In this document: positions 15,866-23,757 of the stretch, in pieces
Position numbering within the stretch: the first letter of the stretch is position 1
How the letters are laid out: each line of letters opens with the position of its first letter
Translations under genes and position numbers: made by a program
The notes under the pieces: generated by a model
What the model was told of the DNA's origin: nothing
Databases searched by the model: none
The model's input: only the letters and a program-made list of their open reading frames with translations
Source of the DNA: JAICIG01 sp035532215
GTDB lineage: Bacteria; Planctomycetota; Planctomycetia; Pirellulales; JAICIG01
Direction: 5' to 3'
Length of the DNA: 33,322 bases
Assembly: GCA_035532215.1 (NCBI GenBank)
Contig: DATKRK010000177.1
Coordinates: forward strand, 1 to 33,322

Positions 15866-18800
15866 GTGCGGCAACAGGCGGTTATCGAAAATCCGATCCT
15901 CAATTCCCCTTTTGAGGAGCCGCAGCGGCATTTTCGCTTCGACGAACACGGCATCACCAGCCAGGTCGTCGAACAGCGCCGGCCGAGTTCCTACTTCATC
16001 CCCATCGCCCAGCCCAAGAAAACGGGCAAAGAGCGCCAGCTCACCATCGAGGGTTGGACCGAAGACCGGATCGAGACGAACAAGACGGTCAACGACATTC
16101 GGCAGCGCGTCCGCCTTTGGCGCCAGGGCGGCTATCCCGATGTGACGCGCACGACGGCCCGGCTCTTGGAGCATTGGACCGACCCGGAACGCAGCCGGCG
16201 GCTGTTCTTTTGCCAGATCGAAGCGCTCGAAACGCTGATCTATATCACCGAGACGGCCAAGAAATACGGCGACGCCTGGATCGAAAACGACCTGCGGCAG
16301 TTCAACGCCAACGCCAACCCCGAGCTATTTCGCCAAGCTCTGAAGATGGCGACGGGCTCCGGCAAAACCGTCGTCATGGCGATGCTCATCGCCTGGCAGA
16401 CGCTGAACAAGCTGGCCAACCGGCAAGACGCCCGCTTTACCGACGCCTTTCTGATCGTCTCGCCGGGCATCACCATTCGCGACCGCCTGCGCGTGCTGCT
16501 GCCGGGCGATCCGCAGAATTACTACCGCGGGCTCGAAATCGTCCCCAGCGATTTGATGGGCGAGCTGGGCAAGGCCCAAATCATCATCACCAACTTCCAC
16601 GCCTTCGGGCGTCGCGAGCGCGTGCAAGCCGCCAAGCTGACCAAGGCCATTCTGGCCAACGGCAACGAATCGCCCTTCACCGAATCGGAAGGCGAAATGG
16701 TCCGCCGGGCTTGCCGCGGGCTGGGAACCAAAAAGAACATCATCGTCATCAACGACGAAGCCCACCATTGCTACCGCCGGCGGCAACAGGCCGAAAGCGA
16801 AGACGGCGAAAAACTGGTCGGCGACGAACGCAAAGAGGCCGAGCGCCGCGACGAAGAGGCCCGTATCTGGATCAACGGCTTGGAAGCCGTCAAACGCAAG
16901 CTGGGCGTGAAGGCGGTTTACGACTTGTCGGCCACCCCGTTTTTCCTGCGCGGTTCGGGCTACAAGGAAGGCACGCTGTTTCCGTGGGTGGTTTCCGACT
17001 TTTCGCTGATCGACGCCATCGAAAGCGGCGTCGTCAAGGTGCCGCGCGTGCCGGTCGCCGACAACGCGATGGAAGGCGCCATGCCGACCTATCGCGACTT
17101 GTGGCTGCGCATCCGCGACGACCTGCCCAAGAAAGGCCGCAGCCAGCAAACGCTGGCCGCCGAGCCAAATCTGCCGGCCCCGCTCGAAGGCGCCTTGCAA
17201 AGCCTGTACGCCAACTATGCCAAGTATTACCAGCGATGGCTGGCCAACGCCGAGGCCCGCGCCGACGGCCTGACGCCCCCGGTGTTCATCGTCGTTTGCA
17301 ACAATACGAACGTCTCGAAGATGGTCTTCGACTACATCGCCGGCTGGGAAAAGCCCCTGCCCGATGGCCAAACCGCGGCCGTGCCGGGCAAGCTGCCGCT
17401 GTTCAGCAACGTCGAGGGCGATCGCTTCATCGTGCAGCCGAATACGATCCTGGTCGATTCCGAGCAACTCGAATCGGGCGAAGCGATGAGCGCCGAGTTC
17501 AAGCAGTTCGCGGCCCGCGAAATCGAGGAGTTCAAGGCCGACTATCGCCGGCGCTTCCCCGGCCGCGACGCCGACGACCTGACCGACGAAGACCTGTTGC
17601 GCGAAGTCATGAACACCGTCGGCAAGCCGGGCAAGCTCGGCGAGCAAATCAAGTGCGTCGTCTCCGTCTCGATGCTCACCGAAGGCTGGGACGCCAACAC
17701 GGTCACGCACATTCTCGGCGTCCGGGCGTTCGGCACGCAGTTGCTTTGCGAGCAAGTCGTCGGCCGCGGCCTGCGGCGGATGAGCTATTCGACCGAGCGA
17801 AGCCAGGTCAAAACGCCGTCGGGCATCGTCGAAATCGAAGCCTTCCCGGTCGAGTATGCCGAAGTCTACGGCGTGCCGTTTTCGTTCATTTCGTCGTCGG
17901 GCGCCGGCGGCGAAGTCAAACCCGGCCCGCAGCCGACGCACGTGCGGGCTTTGGAAGATCGCATCGACCGCGAAATCACCTTCCCGCGGATTGACGGCTA
18001 CCGCTACGAACTGCCGGCCGAACGCCTCTCGGCCCAATTCGACGAACGCTCGCAACTGGCGCTGACCACGGCCCACGTGCCGACGCAAGTCGAAAGCGCG
18101 CCGATCATCGGCGAATCGAGCATTCATCGCCTCGACGACCTGAAAGAACGCCGCGAGCAAGAAGTCGTGTTTCTGATCGCCAAGCTGGTGCTCGAACGAT
18201 ACTTTCGCGACGATGAGCACAACGTCAAGCCGTGGCTCTTTCCCGACCTGTTGGCGATCACGCGCCGCTGGCTGGCCGAATGCGTCACGCTCAAAGACGA
18301 CACGTTCAAACAACTGCTGCTGTTTGCCGAAAACGCTCACGACGCGGCCGACCGCATCTATCAGGCGATCGTGTTGGCCGATCCCGGCCCCCAGCGGCTG
18401 CTGCCGATCCCCAAGCCTTACGACACGCTCGGCTCGACGCGCTACGTTTCGTTCGACACGATCCGCCCCACTTATCGCACCGACCCGGCGAAGTGCCACG
18501 TTTCGCACGTCGCCGGCGATACCGAGTCGTGGGAGCAGAAGCTGGCCGAGACGCTCGAAGACATGGACGAAGTGCGGGCCTACGTCAAAAACCAAGGGCT
18601 CGGCTTCACGATCCCCTACACGCTCGCCGGGCAGCAACACGCCTACATCCCCGACTTTATCGTGCTCTTCGACGATGGCCGCGGCGACGACGACCTGTTG
18701 AACCTGATCCTGGAAGTCAGCGGCCAGCGCGACAAAGACAAAGAGGCCAAGGTCTCGACCGCCCGCACGCTCTGGGTTCCGGCCGTCAACAACGCCGGCA

Positions 18801-18907
18801 CGTGGGGCCGCTGGGCCTTCATCGAAATCAGCGATCCGTGGGACGCGAAGAACACGATTCGCAGCTTTTTGCAAACGCAGGCCGCCCCCGCGGGCGCGAA
18901 GGGATAG
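15866..18907 (+). CDS. Type III-like restriction subunit Res (SF2 helicase with PD-(D/E)xK nuclease)
   Basis: A 1013-residue DNA-cleaving, ATP-driven translocase. Helicase motifs appear in order: Walker A ALKMATGSGKTVV (about 158-170), the DEAD-box form INDEAHH (~296), motif III DLSATPFF (~354), and motif VI VVGRGLRRMSY (~632) after LTEGWDANTVTHILG. Near residue 928 the C-terminal nuclease region shows PDFIVLF and LILEVSGQRDKDKEAK. The Glu of the PD-(D/E)xK core is there, but the usual Lys of ExK is Ser, so the active-site Lys may come from the adjacent DKDKEAK. GTG start with GAGAGGGG upstream. It is the first gene of a three-gene defence unit with DUF262 and Mod. It is closest to the family annotated as BPTD_3080-type restriction enzymes (from memory, not searched). 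Confidence 0.9.
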   Translation: MRQQAVIENPILNSPFEEPQRHFRFDEHGITSQVVEQRRPSSYFIPIAQPKKTGKERQLTIEGWTEDRIETNKTVNDIRQRVRLWRQGGYPDVTRTTARLLEHWTDPERSRRLFFCQIEALETLIYITETAKKYGDAWIENDLRQFNANANPELFRQALKMATGSGKTVVMAMLIAWQTLNKLANRQDARFTDAFLIVSPGITIRDRLRVLLPGDPQNYYRGLEIVPSDLMGELGKAQIIITNFHAFGRRERVQAAKLTKAILANGNESPFTESEGEMVRRACRGLGTKKNIIVINDEAHHCYRRRQQAESEDGEKLVGDERKEAERRDEEARIWINGLEAVKRKLGVKAVYDLSATPFFLRGSGYKEGTLFPWVVSDFSLIDAIESGVVKVPRVPVADNAMEGAMPTYRDLWLRIRDDLPKKGRSQQTLAAEPNLPAPLEGALQSLYANYAKYYQRWLANAEARADGLTPPVFIVVCNNTNVSKMVFDYIAGWEKPLPDGQTAAVPGKLPLFSNVEGDRFIVQPNTILVDSEQLESGEAMSAEFKQFAAREIEEFKADYRRRFPGRDADDLTDEDLLREVMNTVGKPGKLGEQIKCVVSVSMLTEGWDANTVTHILGVRAFGTQLLCEQVVGRGLRRMSYSTERSQVKTPSGIVEIEAFPVEYAEVYGVPFSFISSSGAGGEVKPGPQPTHVRALEDRIDREITFPRIDGYRYELPAERLSAQFDERSQLALTTAHVPTQVESAPIIGESSIHRLDDLKERREQEVVFLIAKLVLERYFRDDEHNVKPWLFPDLLAITRRWLAECVTLKDDTFKQLLLFAENAHDAADRIYQAIVLADPGPQRLLPIPKPYDTLGSTRYVSFDTIRPTYRTDPAKCHVSHVAGDTESWEQKLAETLEDMDEVRAYVKNQGLGFTIPYTLAGQQHAYIPDFIVLFDDGRGDDDLLNLILEVSGQRDKDKEAKVSTARTLWVPAVNNAGTWGRWAFIEISDPWDAKNTIRSFLQTQAAPAGAKG

Positions 18908-18953
18908 CGGACGAACAGGGCTCAAGCAGTAAACATAAAAAAAGGGGGAAGCT

Positions 18954-20594
18954 ATGGCCTATGAATCGGTGAAAATTCGCGAGGTGGTCGAGCGCGCCGT
19001 CGCCCATTCTTGGAGCATTCCCGAATTCCAGCGAGGGTTCGTCTGGAAATCAACACAAGTCCGCGATTTGGCCGAGTCGCTTTGGTATGACTACCCGATC
19101 GGCTCAATTCTCGTGTGGAACAGCACCGGCCCCGCCGAAGAGCAGGTCGCTCGCGACGCCCAGCGGCCACGGTTATGGGTTGTTGATGGTCAGCAACGAA
19201 CGACCGCCTTGTGCATTCTGTCGGGTCGCAAGCCATACTGGTGGCCGACCGCAGAAGAGTGGCACAAAACGCTAAAAAAGTACGACATACGGTTCGACGT
19301 TCATGCCAAGGAACCGCCATTCTTCCTCGTTGCAAATGCGGCGATCCGCAAAGCACACGGCGATCGCTACGTTCCACTGACGAAATTGCTTGTCTTGGAT
19401 ACGGCGAAAGAACAGGATCAGAAATCGCTCGAAGGGCTTGCGAAGGCCGTCAAGTTGCAGGGATTTTGCGATTCGATGGACGCGATGGAGGTCTATACCC
19501 GCCTGGACCGCGTTCGCAAGATTCGCGAGAAAGAGATGGTGACGATTACCGTCGATCACGAGTTGGAAGACGTAGTCGAAATCTTTTCGCGCCTCAATAG
19601 CCGCGGAACGCGGGTGACCGAGGCCGACATTTATCTGGGCGTTGTGGCCGCCCGGAATCCTGGCTGGGTCCGCGATACGTTTTTGCCGTATCTCAAGCAA
19701 CTTGCTCAGGTAGGATTCGATCTGGATCCGAACCTGCTGTTCAGATGCATTACCGGGGTCGGGTCGCGCCGCGTTCGATTTCGCGAAATTGCTGACAGCT
19801 TCTGGGATGCTGATAGCGTCGTGCCAGTTTGGATGCGAACTCAGGAAGCATGGAAACGGCTTATCTCGCGATTTCGAGAATTCGGCATTCTCAGCAATCG
19901 GCCCATGCCCACCGAAGCGGCCCTTGTGACGATGATTAGCCTCATCGATAAGTTCGATGACCAGAACAAATTTAGCTTGTCTTTGTATTGGTTTCTGCAA
20001 GCATCGCGGTTCGGGCGATATAGCGGATCGGGAACCACGTCGCTTGAAGAAGACTTGCGCGAAATCCATGAAGCCGGCTCGCTCGAAGAGGCCGTCAAGC
20101 GGCTAATTAAGAGAGTGAGTGTCCCCGATACGCCATTCAAACCCGAAGATTTCTACGAACGCGAGTACACGGCCGGGCGATTTTGGCCGTTCTTCATGTA
20201 CCTGCTTGCGTATCGCCGCAAGGCTCAGGATTGGGACGAACACGGCCACCGCATTGGGTTTGAAGGCGCCGAGTTGCTGGCCGATTTCAGGCCGCAGTTC
20301 CATCACATCTTTCCGAAGAAGTATCTTGAGGGCAACGTTGACGACAGCCTGATAGACGCAGTCGCGAACATCGCGGTCATTGGGCCGAGCATCAACATTC
20401 GCATCAGCGCAAAGTCGCCGCTCGACTACGTCGAGCGCTACCAGATTACGCCCGACAAGCTGCGCCAGCAGTTGATCGATCCAGAATTTACGAAAGTCTC
20501 GTTTACCGGCTTCGACGGCTGGTTGCGGCAGCGTGCCGAAGCGCTGGCGAACGCGGGCAATGAATTCATGGCCGAACTCAAGGGAAGCCTCTGA
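18954..20594 (+). CDS. GmrSD-like nuclease (DUF262 plus HNH/DUF1524)
   Basis: A 546-residue protein with two recognisable parts. Residues ~1-230 are the DUF262 domain, with IPEFQRGFVWK and the DGQQRTTAL motif at about residue 77; this Asp/Gln/Arg motif is the nucleotide-using active site of the family. Residues ~448-475 carry FHHIFPKKYLEGN, the DUF1524 HNH nuclease motif, followed by ANIAVIG. The pair is the layout of GmrSD, a type IV enzyme that restricts glucosylated-hydroxymethyl-cytosine phage DNA. It may act on modified DNA rather than unmodified DNA. Strong GGGGGAAG ribosome binding site. It lies 46 bases after Res and 3 bases before Mod. Parts of it look lower in GC than its neighbours. 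Confidence 0.9.
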   Translation: MAYESVKIREVVERAVAHSWSIPEFQRGFVWKSTQVRDLAESLWYDYPIGSILVWNSTGPAEEQVARDAQRPRLWVVDGQQRTTALCILSGRKPYWWPTAEEWHKTLKKYDIRFDVHAKEPPFFLVANAAIRKAHGDRYVPLTKLLVLDTAKEQDQKSLEGLAKAVKLQGFCDSMDAMEVYTRLDRVRKIREKEMVTITVDHELEDVVEIFSRLNSRGTRVTEADIYLGVVAARNPGWVRDTFLPYLKQLAQVGFDLDPNLLFRCITGVGSRRVRFREIADSFWDADSVVPVWMRTQEAWKRLISRFREFGILSNRPMPTEAALVTMISLIDKFDDQNKFSLSLYWFLQASRFGRYSGSGTTSLEEDLREIHEAGSLEEAVKRLIKRVSVPDTPFKPEDFYEREYTAGRFWPFFMYLLAYRRKAQDWDEHGHRIGFEGAELLADFRPQFHHIFPKKYLEGNVDDSLIDAVANIAVIGPSINIRISAKSPLDYVERYQITPDKLRQQLIDPEFTKVSFTGFDGWLRQRAEALANAGNEFMAELKGSL

Positions 20595-20597
20595 AGC

Positions 20598-23312
20598 ATG
20601 GCAAAGCGCAAAGCCAAAGATGGGTCGTCGCAAATCGAGTCGGTGCGGCACAAGGATAAGCGAAAGAACATCCCGACGGAGGAGCTGCGCGATTTCGTGC
20701 GGGAGGAGGAGCAGCGACCGCAAACGGTGCTCTATCCGCGCGACCCGTCGCTCGATCCGCAGTTGGTGTGGAAGGGCAAAGACGAGCAAGACCGGCAAGA
20801 TTTGGAAGTGCCGGCCGTGCCGATCTACATCCAGGAAAAGATTCACCCGCAGGCGCTGATCGAAGACTTCCGCCGCAGCGCGGCCAAGGCGCAAGCCGGC
20901 GACGAGCAACTCGACCTGTTCGCCGATTTCAACGGGCTCGACGATTTCGACAAGAAGGTCGATTTCTATCATCACGACCAGCACTGGTCGAACCGCATGA
21001 TTTTGGGCGATTCGCTGTTGGTCATGACCAGCCTGGCCGAGAAGGAAGGGCTCAAGGGCCAGGTGCAAACGATCTACTTCGATCCGCCCTATGGGATAAA
21101 GTTCGGGTCGAATTGGCAAGTCAGCACGCGAAAACGTGACGTGAGGGATGGCAAAGTTGACGATGTGACGCGGCAGCCAGAGCAAATTCGAGCGTTTCGG
21201 GACACTTGGTCGCTCGGGATTCATTCGTATCTAGCGTATCTTCGCGATAGGCTGGTCGCCGCGCGAGAGCTGTTAACAGATAGCGGGAGCGTTTTCGTGC
21301 AAATTGGCGACGAGAATGTTCACTTGGTTAGGGGCGTGCTTGACGAGGTGATGGGAAGCGATAACTTCTGCTCGATCATCTCGTTTGCCACGACAACCAC
21401 AACGACAGGTCGCCTGCTCCCCGGCACCACGGCGTTCTTGCTCTGGTATGCCAAGGACGCAACTCGGGTCAAGTATCGGCAGCTTTATCACGAGAAGGCG
21501 GTCGGTGGGTTGGGTGCCAGCAGCTACAGCAAAGTTGAGTTGCGCGATGGCACACGGCGGCCGATGAGCGAGGAAGAGCGTGCGAATCCCGAGCGTCTTC
21601 CAAATGGTGCAAGGCCATTCAGGCTGGACAACCTGACTTCTCCGCGCGTCCGCGAAGCGCGAACCGGATACTATCCAATCGAACTGGATGGCAGATCATT
21701 TCTTCCGCGAAAGGGCGAGTGGAAGACCAATAGCGACGGCATGGACCGCTTGAAAAGCGTTTCGCGATTGGCCGCCACCGACGGTGGCCTTTACTATGTG
21801 CGGTTTATCGACGACTTCCCGGCATATCCACTTAGCAACGCGTGGTCGGACACCGTGATTGCGGGATTTGCGTCTGAAAAACTCTATGTGGTTGAGACCG
21901 GCACGAAAGTCGTCCAGCGTTGCCTCCTCATGACGACTGATCCCGGCGACCTTGTTCTCGACCCGACCTGCGGCAGCGGGACGACGGCCTACGTCGCCGA
22001 ACAATTGGGGCGCCGATGGATTACGATCGACACCAGCCGCGTTTCGCTAACGCTCGCCCGCACGCGGTTGATGGCGGGCAAGTTTCCGTATTACCTGCTG
22101 GCCGATTCGCCCGAAGGCATCCGCAAAGAGGCTGAGCTGACCGGCAAAACGCCTCCGCCGCACAAGACCGAGGGCGATATTCGCAAGGGCTTCGTCTACA
22201 GCCGCGTACCGCACGTCACGCTCAAGAGCATCGCCAACAACCCCGACATTCGCGAGGGGATGACCCGCGAAGAAATCGACGCGGCGATCGCCCGGCACGC
22301 CGAGACGGAAACGTTGTTCGACAAGCCCTACGAAGACGCCAAGCGGCTGCGCGTCGCCGGCCCGTTCACCGTCGAAAGCCTCTCGCCCCATCGCACGATC
22401 AGCGTCGAGGAAAAACGCGAGCTGGCCGAAGTCGGCCGCGGCGGGCAGACCATCAAGAAGTTCGGCCCCGACGAGTTCGGGCGGATGATTCTGGACAACC
22501 TCAAGAAAGCCGGCGTGCAGAATACGGTCAAAAACGAACGGCTCAAGTTCGATTCGCTCGAACCGTTCGCCGGCCACTGGTTGCACGGCGAAGGCCGCTA
22601 CGCGGAGGCCGACGGGACCGAGAAGCGGGCCGCCATTTGCATCGGCCCCGAATACGGCACGGTCGGCCCCGAACTGGTGAAAGAGGCGGCCAAGGAAGCG
22701 GTGCGCGGCGTGGGGTTCGATTTGCTGATCGTCTGCGGCTTCGCCTTCGACCCGCACGTCTCGGAAGAAACCAAGCGCTACGGCACGCTGACCGTGCTGG
22801 CCGCCCGGATGAACCCCGACCTGGCGATGGGCGACGAACTGTTGAAGAAAACCGGTGCCGGCAATCTGTTCATGGTCTTCGGCGAGCCCGACATCGAGAT
22901 TTTGGAACTCGACGACGCCGGCGAGCCGGTCAAGAAAAAGCCCAACGGCCGCAAGCCGCCCTCTCCCAGAGGGAGAGGGAGCAAGATCGCCGTCGAGATT
23001 CGCGGCCTGGACGTTTACGACCCGACGACCGGCGCGATTCGCTCATCGAGCACCGACGACATTGCCTGTTGGTTCATCGACACCGACTACGACGGCGAGA
23101 GCTTTTTCGTCCGCCACGCCTACTTCACCGGCGCCGACGAGCCCTACGAAAAGCTCAAGCGCGCCCTGCGGGCCGAAATCGACGAAGCCGCCTGGAGCCA
23201 GCTCTACAGCACCCGCAGCCGCCCCTTCGCCGTGAGCGAAACCGGCAAGATTGCCGTCAAGGTCATCAATCACTATGGGGATGAGGTGTTGAAGGTGTAC
23301 AGCGTTTCGTGA
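20598..23312 (+). CDS. Type III-like DNA methyltransferase Mod (beta-class adenine-N6)
   Basis: A 904-residue methyltransferase that should protect and define the target site for Res. Catalytic motif IV is DPPY (D162-Y165) in QTIYFDPPYGIKFG. The AdoMet-binding motif I is DPTCGSGTTA at about 455-464 and follows DLVLD. Order DPPY first, then the glycine-rich motif, is the beta class, with the target-recognition domain between them (about 290 residues). The N-terminal ~120 residues are an extension containing LDLFADFNGLDDFDKKVDFY. The C-terminal ~250 residues are a second large domain. A repeat-derived PPSPRGRG insert occurs near residue 790. It starts three bases after the DUF262 stop codon, so translation is probably coupled. 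The central part (about 21100-21950) reads as lower in GC. Confidence 0.93.
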   Translation: MAKRKAKDGSSQIESVRHKDKRKNIPTEELRDFVREEEQRPQTVLYPRDPSLDPQLVWKGKDEQDRQDLEVPAVPIYIQEKIHPQALIEDFRRSAAKAQAGDEQLDLFADFNGLDDFDKKVDFYHHDQHWSNRMILGDSLLVMTSLAEKEGLKGQVQTIYFDPPYGIKFGSNWQVSTRKRDVRDGKVDDVTRQPEQIRAFRDTWSLGIHSYLAYLRDRLVAARELLTDSGSVFVQIGDENVHLVRGVLDEVMGSDNFCSIISFATTTTTTGRLLPGTTAFLLWYAKDATRVKYRQLYHEKAVGGLGASSYSKVELRDGTRRPMSEEERANPERLPNGARPFRLDNLTSPRVREARTGYYPIELDGRSFLPRKGEWKTNSDGMDRLKSVSRLAATDGGLYYVRFIDDFPAYPLSNAWSDTVIAGFASEKLYVVETGTKVVQRCLLMTTDPGDLVLDPTCGSGTTAYVAEQLGRRWITIDTSRVSLTLARTRLMAGKFPYYLLADSPEGIRKEAELTGKTPPPHKTEGDIRKGFVYSRVPHVTLKSIANNPDIREGMTREEIDAAIARHAETETLFDKPYEDAKRLRVAGPFTVESLSPHRTISVEEKRELAEVGRGGQTIKKFGPDEFGRMILDNLKKAGVQNTVKNERLKFDSLEPFAGHWLHGEGRYAEADGTEKRAAICIGPEYGTVGPELVKEAAKEAVRGVGFDLLIVCGFAFDPHVSEETKRYGTLTVLAARMNPDLAMGDELLKKTGAGNLFMVFGEPDIEILELDDAGEPVKKKPNGRKPPSPRGRGSKIAVEIRGLDVYDPTTGAIRSSSTDDIACWFIDTDYDGESFFVRHAYFTGADEPYEKLKRALRAEIDEAAWSQLYSTRSRPFAVSETGKIAVKVINHYGDEVLKVYSVS
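22959..22979. repeat. In-frame palindromic repeat inside Mod
   Basis: CCCTCTCCC-AGA-GGGAGAGGG is a perfect 9-bp stem with a 3-base loop. It is read in frame and encodes PPSPRGRG within a Pro/Lys-rich linker of the Mod protein. It looks like a mobile palindrome that inserted without breaking the gene. Confidence 0.7.
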
Positions 23313-23324
23313 GGTGGCCGAATC

Positions 23325-23554
23325 GTGGTCCAATCGCCGAACACCGAACATCACGTTGCCATGACGGTGCGCGGGTGGGCGAATTGCAACCGGCGAACGC
23401 AATTCGAGCGGATCGTGAAACGGGCCGGCTTACAGCCCTGGCCCGGGCTGTTTCATGCCATGCGAGCGAGCCGCGAAACGGAACTTGCCAAGCAATACCC
23501 GATTCACGCGGTAACTTCCTGCGATACGCAACTCATTATAGCGAAACAACTTAG
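23325..23554 (+). pseudogene. Decayed C-terminal part of a tyrosine recombinase (integrase)
   Basis: The translated text RTQFERIVKRAGLQPWPGLF, then HAMRASRETELAKQYPIHAVT, matches the catalytic C-terminus of planctomycete tyrosine recombinases, where the H-x-x-R pair and RETELA are conserved (HAMR here). The following WxGN/HY region is damaged: TSCDTQLIIAKQL lacks the final catalytic Tyr. No N-terminal or core domain remains. The open frame then runs into the antisense of the tRNA gene, giving the spurious tail EDRIRTCGPVTRSRV. It lies directly against the tRNA-Ser 3' end, where an island integrase usually sits. Confidence 0.8.
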
Positions 23555-23641
23555 CGGAGAGGACAGGATTCGAACCTGCGGACCGGTTACCCGGTCACGG
23601 GTTTAGCAAACCCGCGCTTTCGACCACTCAGCCACCTCTCC
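23555..23641 (-). tRNA. tRNA-Ser (anticodon GCU)
   Basis: An 87-base tRNA on the minus strand. The acceptor stem is GGAGAGG paired with CCTCTCC, with discriminator G. The anticodon loop TTTGCTAAA gives anticodon GCT. The class II variable arm TGACCGGGTAACCGGTC and the T-arm TTCGAAT are present. All arms pair, so the gene is intact. It reads serine codons AGC/AGU. Its 3' end faces the restriction island and the integrase remnant. Confidence 0.97.
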
Positions 23642-23757
23642 GGGATGATCGTGGTTCGTGCCGTGACGAAACGGCAGCGAGCTTGAAATTCTAGGCATTC
23701 CGCGGCCGGCTGCAAGACGTTTTCCCTGGCGTGTCTTGCGAATGTTTACCTCCCGCT

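Noticed and set aside
14938..15866. Far attachment site of the island (copy of the tRNA 3' end)
   Set aside because: I looked for GATTCGAACC and CGGAGAGGAC near the left side of the restriction genes and saw no copy; the true end may lie elsewhere or be lost.
16325..18925. A very long open frame on the minus strand across Res
   Set aside because: It mirrors the third-position GC bias of the Res gene. The Res frame has all helicase motifs; the reverse frame has none and is unlike any known protein.
23325..23606. Intact 93-residue protein
   Set aside because: Its end reads across the tRNA-Ser gene on the opposite strand, and its catalytic Tyr region is missing; it is called a pseudogene.
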